Positions 4,747 to 5,459 of a DNA stretch of 5,459 nt are shown in pieces; position 1 is the first letter of the stretch; every line of letters begins with the position of its first letter. This DNA comes from Acidimicrobiia bacterium (GTDB lineage: Bacteria > Actinomycetota > Acidimicrobiia > Spongiisociales > ZC4RG35). A model generated the notes under the pieces. It was not told the origin of the DNA. It ran no database searches and saw only the letters and a list, made by a program, of their open reading frames with translations. The stretch spans positions 1 to 5,459 of the forward strand of contig JAUXMQ010000099.1 in the NCBI GenBank assembly GCA_030623125.1, written 5' to 3'. A program made the position numbers and the translations under genes.

Positions 4747-5459
4747 ATGCCATCCTCTCGAGTAGAGATCTCAAACGTTGCCGTATCGCCCGACCATTAC
4801 ATCGGCGGAAAACGCGTCTCATCCGACAACACTTTCGAGGTTCGCTCGCCTCTCGACTGGGAATGGAAACTCGCTGATGTCGCCAGGGGAGACGCCCTCA
4901 CCGCAGATGCTGCAATATCCGCTGCGGTTGACGCCTTCGGGGAATGGTCGGCCCTTGCCCCGGCCGAAAGGGCAGCCCATCTTCACCGACTAGCCGACCT
5001 CATCGACGAGACAGTCGACGAGCTGGCAACTGTGGAGTGTGCCGATATGGCGATGCTCCTGGAGAGCCTCCAGGCGAGAGTGATCCACCGCGGGGCCGAG
5101 AATTTTCGCAACTACGCCGATCTGGCCTCCGGATACGAAGGCCGAAAGTGGTCATCCAAGGGCACAGACAACGAGGTCCATCGAATGCCGGCAGGACCTG
5201 CGGTGATCATCACTCCGTGGAACGCGCCGTGGCTGTTGTCCACCTGGAAGCTGGCGCCGGCACTCGCCGCCGGAAACCCGGTGATCCTCAAGCCCGCCGA
5301 CTGGTCTCCCCTATCAGCATCGATCCTGGCCGATCTCGCCGAACGCGCCGGCTTGCCTCCCGGTGTCCTCAACATCGTGCAGGGAATCGGCGAAGAGGTC
5401 GGGGCTGCTCTGGTCAGCGATAGACGCGTGCGCCGAATCTCTTTCACCGGGTCTCCGGA
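4747..5459 (+). CDS. hpaE: Aldehyde dehydrogenase, HpaE type (5-carboxymethyl-2-hydroxymuconic semialdehyde dehydrogenase), N-terminal part
   Basis: The 237 visible residues are the N-terminal half of an NAD(P)-dependent aldehyde dehydrogenase of about 480-500 residues. HYIGGKRV (17-24) is the usual family opening. ITPWNAPWLLSTWKLAPAL (155-173) carries the catalytic-site Asn159, and GNPVILKPADWSPLSA (176-191) carries the coenzyme-binding Lys182. GLPPGVLNIVQG (202-213) and FTGS (233-236) complete the nucleotide-binding part. The catalytic Glu and Cys lie past the window edge. The segment from about 113 to 134 (HRGAENFRNYADLASGYEG) and the PWNxP-TWK-AP spacing resemble HpaE, which oxidises the ring-cleavage product of homoprotocatechuate. 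The divergent hpaD and MarR genes fit this. Betaine-aldehyde or hydroxymuconic-semialdehyde dehydrogenases are close alternatives. The ATG has a GGAG 4 bases upstream. Confidence 0.85.
   Translation, partial: MPSSRVEISNVAVSPDHYIGGKRVSSDNTFEVRSPLDWEWKLADVARGDALTADAAISAAVDAFGEWSALAPAERAAHLHRLADLIDETVDELATVECADMAMLLESLQARVIHRGAENFRNYADLASGYEGRKWSSKGTDNEVHRMPAGPAVIITPWNAPWLLSTWKLAPALAAGNPVILKPADWSPLSASILADLAERAGLPPGVLNIVQGIGEEVGAALVSDRRVRRISFTGSP

Noticed and set aside
4944..5423. Plus-strand 159-codon frame inside the aldehyde dehydrogenase, and the minus-strand 111-codon frame at 5112-5447
   Set aside because: Both are out of frame with or opposite to a protein carrying clear aldehyde dehydrogenase motifs.

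Overview
The window is visibly G+C-rich and almost fully coding, with short intergenic gaps and one four-gene run of tight packing. Paired, adjacent, divergent dynamin-like/YfjP-like GTPases are familiar in Actinomycetota. Together with the base composition they suggest a high-GC actinobacterium, possibly an environmental lineage. This assignment is inference only; no rRNA or other marker gene is present.

Layout, right to left on the minus strand: a MarR-family regulator (start 4687), an HpaD-type extradiol ring-cleavage dioxygenase (4099-3224), a first P-loop GTPase (about 3178-1694), a second GTPase (1701-481) whose ATG overlaps the first one's stop (ATGCATGA), and an MscS-family mechanosensitive channel (468 to beyond base 1, 3' part missing). 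On the plus strand, diverging from the regulator across a 59-base region, is an aldehyde dehydrogenase (4747 to beyond 5459, 3' part missing) that resembles HpaE, the 5-carboxymethyl-2-hydroxymuconic semialdehyde dehydrogenase.

The right half looks like the core of a homoprotocatechuate (3,4-dihydroxyphenylacetate) meta-cleavage locus. HpaD would open the ring, HpaE would oxidise the resulting semialdehyde, and the MarR protein would probably control both sides from the shared promoter region. The remaining pathway genes (isomerase, decarboxylase, hydratase, aldolase) are not in view and may lie past the right edge.

The left half is a separate functional theme: two soluble-looking paralogous GTPases translationally chained to a mechanosensitive channel. 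GTPase 2 and the channel lie in the same reading frame, separated by one TAG and four sense codons. This GTPase-GTPase-MscS chain is the least ordinary part of the window and could be a membrane-tension or membrane-remodelling module. No mobile element, CRISPR array, tRNA, rRNA or convincing rho-independent terminator was seen.
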